From Bacteroidia bacterium (GTDB lineage Bacteria; Bacteroidota; Bacteroidia; J057), in the NCBI GenBank assembly GCA_030430205.1, contig JAUIGE010000029.1, positions 1 through 64,000 of the forward strand: 64,000 nt of DNA, written 5' to 3'. Of this stretch, positions 62,687 to 64,000 are shown piece after piece. Both the position numbers and the translations under genes were made by a program. Positions within the stretch are counted from its first letter, which is position 1, and each line of letters starts with the position of its first letter. Under the pieces are notes generated by a model. The model worked only from the letters and a program-made list of their open reading frames with translations, did no database searches and was not told where the DNA came from.

Positions 62687-63274
62687 TCAATCGTCACCGC
62701 TTTCTCCTGCTGCATCATTTTTGATGATCACACCTGTGGCTTCGAAAGCTACATTGATCTCAGGCTCAGTGATTTTTTCAATTTCCTCTTTTGACTGCCC
62801 TGCGTCCTCTGCATAGTGGCGAAGCATATCTACAGTGGTGGTATCATTGAAGGCTTTGCCTTCGATCACTGCGATTTTGCCACTGGCATCTTTAGGAACA
62901 AAGAAGCCATAATCTTTGAAACGAACGCGCATGTCTGTGCCATCGGCAAGCTTCATGGTCATCCAGCACCCTTTTTTCTGGCAACAAGCCTCGATGGTGC
63001 CTTCCAGTTTGGTGTTCATCTCGCCCTGATTGGCAAGCAGTGCTTTTACCTGGGTCACCGGCTGAGCGCCCTCTTCCGAAATGCGAAAACCGTGGAAGCT
63101 ACGGCTGCCATCAGCGGTTACGCTATCAGCAGGGAAAGTAGCCACTTCCGGCTCGTCCATTTCCTCTGTATTTGCTGCTACTTCTTGTCCGTTTTCATCG
63201 GCGGCCTCCTTAGCATCAGGAGAGCAGGCGTAGACAAATAAGCCTACAAAAAGAAAAAGAATGATTTTTTTCAT
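62687..63274 (-). CDS. DUF4920 lipoprotein
   Basis: The 195 residues begin with MKKIILFLFVGLFVYAC, a lipoprotein signal. An acidic linker (about 20-55) precedes the DUF4920 domain, with VKALLANQGEMNTKLEGTIEACCQKKGCWMTM and VRFKDYGFFVPKDASGK. The conserved Cys cluster (CCQKKGC) suggests a metal-binding or redox role in the periplasm; no activity has been assigned to this family in my knowledge. The gene lies upstream of the aldehyde dehydrogenase and may be transcribed with it. Confidence 0.88.
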   Translation of the reverse strand: MKKIILFLFVGLFVYACSPDAKEAADENGQEVAANTEEMDEPEVATFPADSVTADGSRSFHGFRISEEGAQPVTQVKALLANQGEMNTKLEGTIEACCQKKGCWMTMKLADGTDMRVRFKDYGFFVPKDASGKIAVIEGKAFNDTTTVDMLRHYAEDAGQSKEEIEKITEPEINVAFEATGVIIKNDAAGESGDD

Positions 63275-63518
63275 GAGTTTATGATTTGAGCCGCAAAGAT
63301 ACGGCTTTGTTGCGGATCGTCAAATCTTTGTAAGCCGCATCCCGGTACCATTCCATACTTCGCCGCTTTCCCGCCCTTCCCATCCTTTTCCCCTTTTGTC
63401 TGATGCCTGACAGCCCAATTTCGAAACATAAAGCAACATTGCATTTGAGATCAGCCTTGAAGTTGGTACTTTCATACATATTGAAAACGAGAACTTATTC
63501 CTCAACCAGATATCATCC

Positions 63519-64000
63519 ATGCATATAGTCATCATCGGTAACGGCATCGCAGGCATCACCACTGCACGCCATCTGCGGAAGCTTGATCCGGATGTTCGGA
63601 TTTCTGTCATTTCTGCTGAGACGGAGCATTTTTTCTCCCGCACGGCGCTTATGTACATCTATATGGGGCACATGAAGTATGAGCATACGAAGCCTTATGA
63701 AGATCATTTTTGGGCAAAAAACCGCATTGAGCTGATCAATAAGCATGTGAGCCGCCTCGATCCCGACAGCAAAGCTGTCGTTTTCAGCGACGACAGTCGC
63801 ATGCTGTATGACAAGCTGGTGCTGGCCACAGGCTCCGCTTCCAACCGTTTTGGCTGGCCGGGCCAGTACCTGGACGGGGTGCAGGGATTGTATTCCTACC
63901 AGGACCTCCTGACCCTGGAGCAATGGTCCGCCGGGCTGAAGCATGCCGTGATTGTGGGGGGGGGATTGATCGGTATAGAGCTGGTGGAGATGCTGCATTC
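63519..64000 (+). CDS. FAD-dependent pyridine nucleotide-disulphide oxidoreductase (partial)
   Basis: The frame starts at ATG 63519 and is open to the window edge (160 codons seen). It begins MHIVIIGNGIAGITTARHLRK, a dinucleotide-binding GxGxxG motif for FAD. KLVLATGSASNRFGW is the ATG motif of this superfamily, and AVIVGGGLIGIELVE is the start of the second, NAD(P)H-binding Rossmann unit. The family includes NADH dehydrogenase type II, nitrite reductase and ferredoxin reductase components; the C-terminus is needed to decide. It is divergent from the DUF4920 gene, with about 240 bp between. Confidence 0.9.
   Translation, partial: MHIVIIGNGIAGITTARHLRKLDPDVRISVISAETEHFFSRTALMYIYMGHMKYEHTKPYEDHFWAKNRIELINKHVSRLDPDSKAVVFSDDSRMLYDKLVLATGSASNRFGWPGQYLDGVQGLYSYQDLLTLEQWSAGLKHAVIVGGGLIGIELVEMLH

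Noticed and set aside
61364-62794. 476-codon + strand frame opposite the aldehyde dehydrogenase
   Set aside because: The dehydrogenase has all catalytic motifs; the antisense frame is a composition artefact and crosses two genes.

Overview
The window is a 64 kb stretch of a chromosome from a member of the Bacteroidota, most likely a marine or sludge Saprospiria-type organism (Lewinella/Haliscomenobacter-like); the genus is inferred, not shown. The phylum is supported by several secreted proteins with type IX secretion (T9SS) C-terminal sorting domains, by DUF4270 and DUF4920 lipoproteins, by a stand-alone glycogen-synthase N-domain beside panC and glmS, and by TTG/TAnnTTTG promoters. No rRNA, tRNA, CRISPR array or complete transposase was recognised.

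Layout. 1-6.3 kb: the N-terminal part of a secreted LamG protein with two near-identical 137-residue repeats; an orphan LuxR-type regulator whose receiver lacks the phospho-acceptor Asp; a lipoprotein; then an overlapping 7TM protein / histidine kinase / response regulator operon, followed by a broken DinB gene. 6.3-17 kb: a DUF433 antitoxin with only a stub of its toxin, two T9SS proteins (one an M43 protease), an M50-like membrane protease, purine nucleoside phosphorylase, a structured 6S-like RNA, and an M1-type peptidase. 17-29.6 kb: a fused 5-oxoprolinase, a secreted phosphoesterase, a decayed accessory island (22.7-24.7 kb: hairpin element, dinD pseudogene, a barstar-like gene split by a TA-flanked element, DUF7710), threonine aldolase, an AAA/DUF4143 ATPase and a glycosyltransferase. 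29.6-53.6 kb: mostly housekeeping genes (dxs, two FKBP lipoproteins, guaB, panD-panC, GT5 domain, DUF4270, glmS, threonine dehydrogenase, tsaB, rqcH, nuoH, clpC, apaG) plus a peptidoglycan-binding, lysozyme-like protein without a signal peptide. 53.6-64 kb: a 1845-residue M43/PKD/T9SS protein, an LRR protein, an acyltransferase, an ALDH7-type dehydrogenase, a DUF4920 lipoprotein and the start of an FAD oxidoreductase.

How the genes work together. Threonine 3-dehydrogenase and threonine aldolase are two routes of threonine breakdown. panC-panD supply pantothenate, glmS supplies amino-sugars, dxs isoprenoids and guaB GMP. TsaB, RqcH and ClpC cover tRNA modification, ribosome rescue and proteolysis. 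The secreted proteases, phosphoesterase and 5-oxoprolinase fit a protein- and polymer-degrading lifestyle.

The most unusual feature is a set of dispersed, degenerate heptanucleotide tandem arrays at seven loci (plus one octamer and one hexamer array). Each keeps strict 7-bp register while the words drift. Several contain or touch the stop codon of the upstream gene, and one encodes the linker that joins the HyuA and HyuB halves of the 5-oxoprolinase. A second theme is palindromic or MITE-like DNA: a TA-flanked 264-bp element whose removal restores a reading frame, two long hairpins with a shared 15-nt core (one inside a coding sequence), and two ~195-bp imperfect palindromes.
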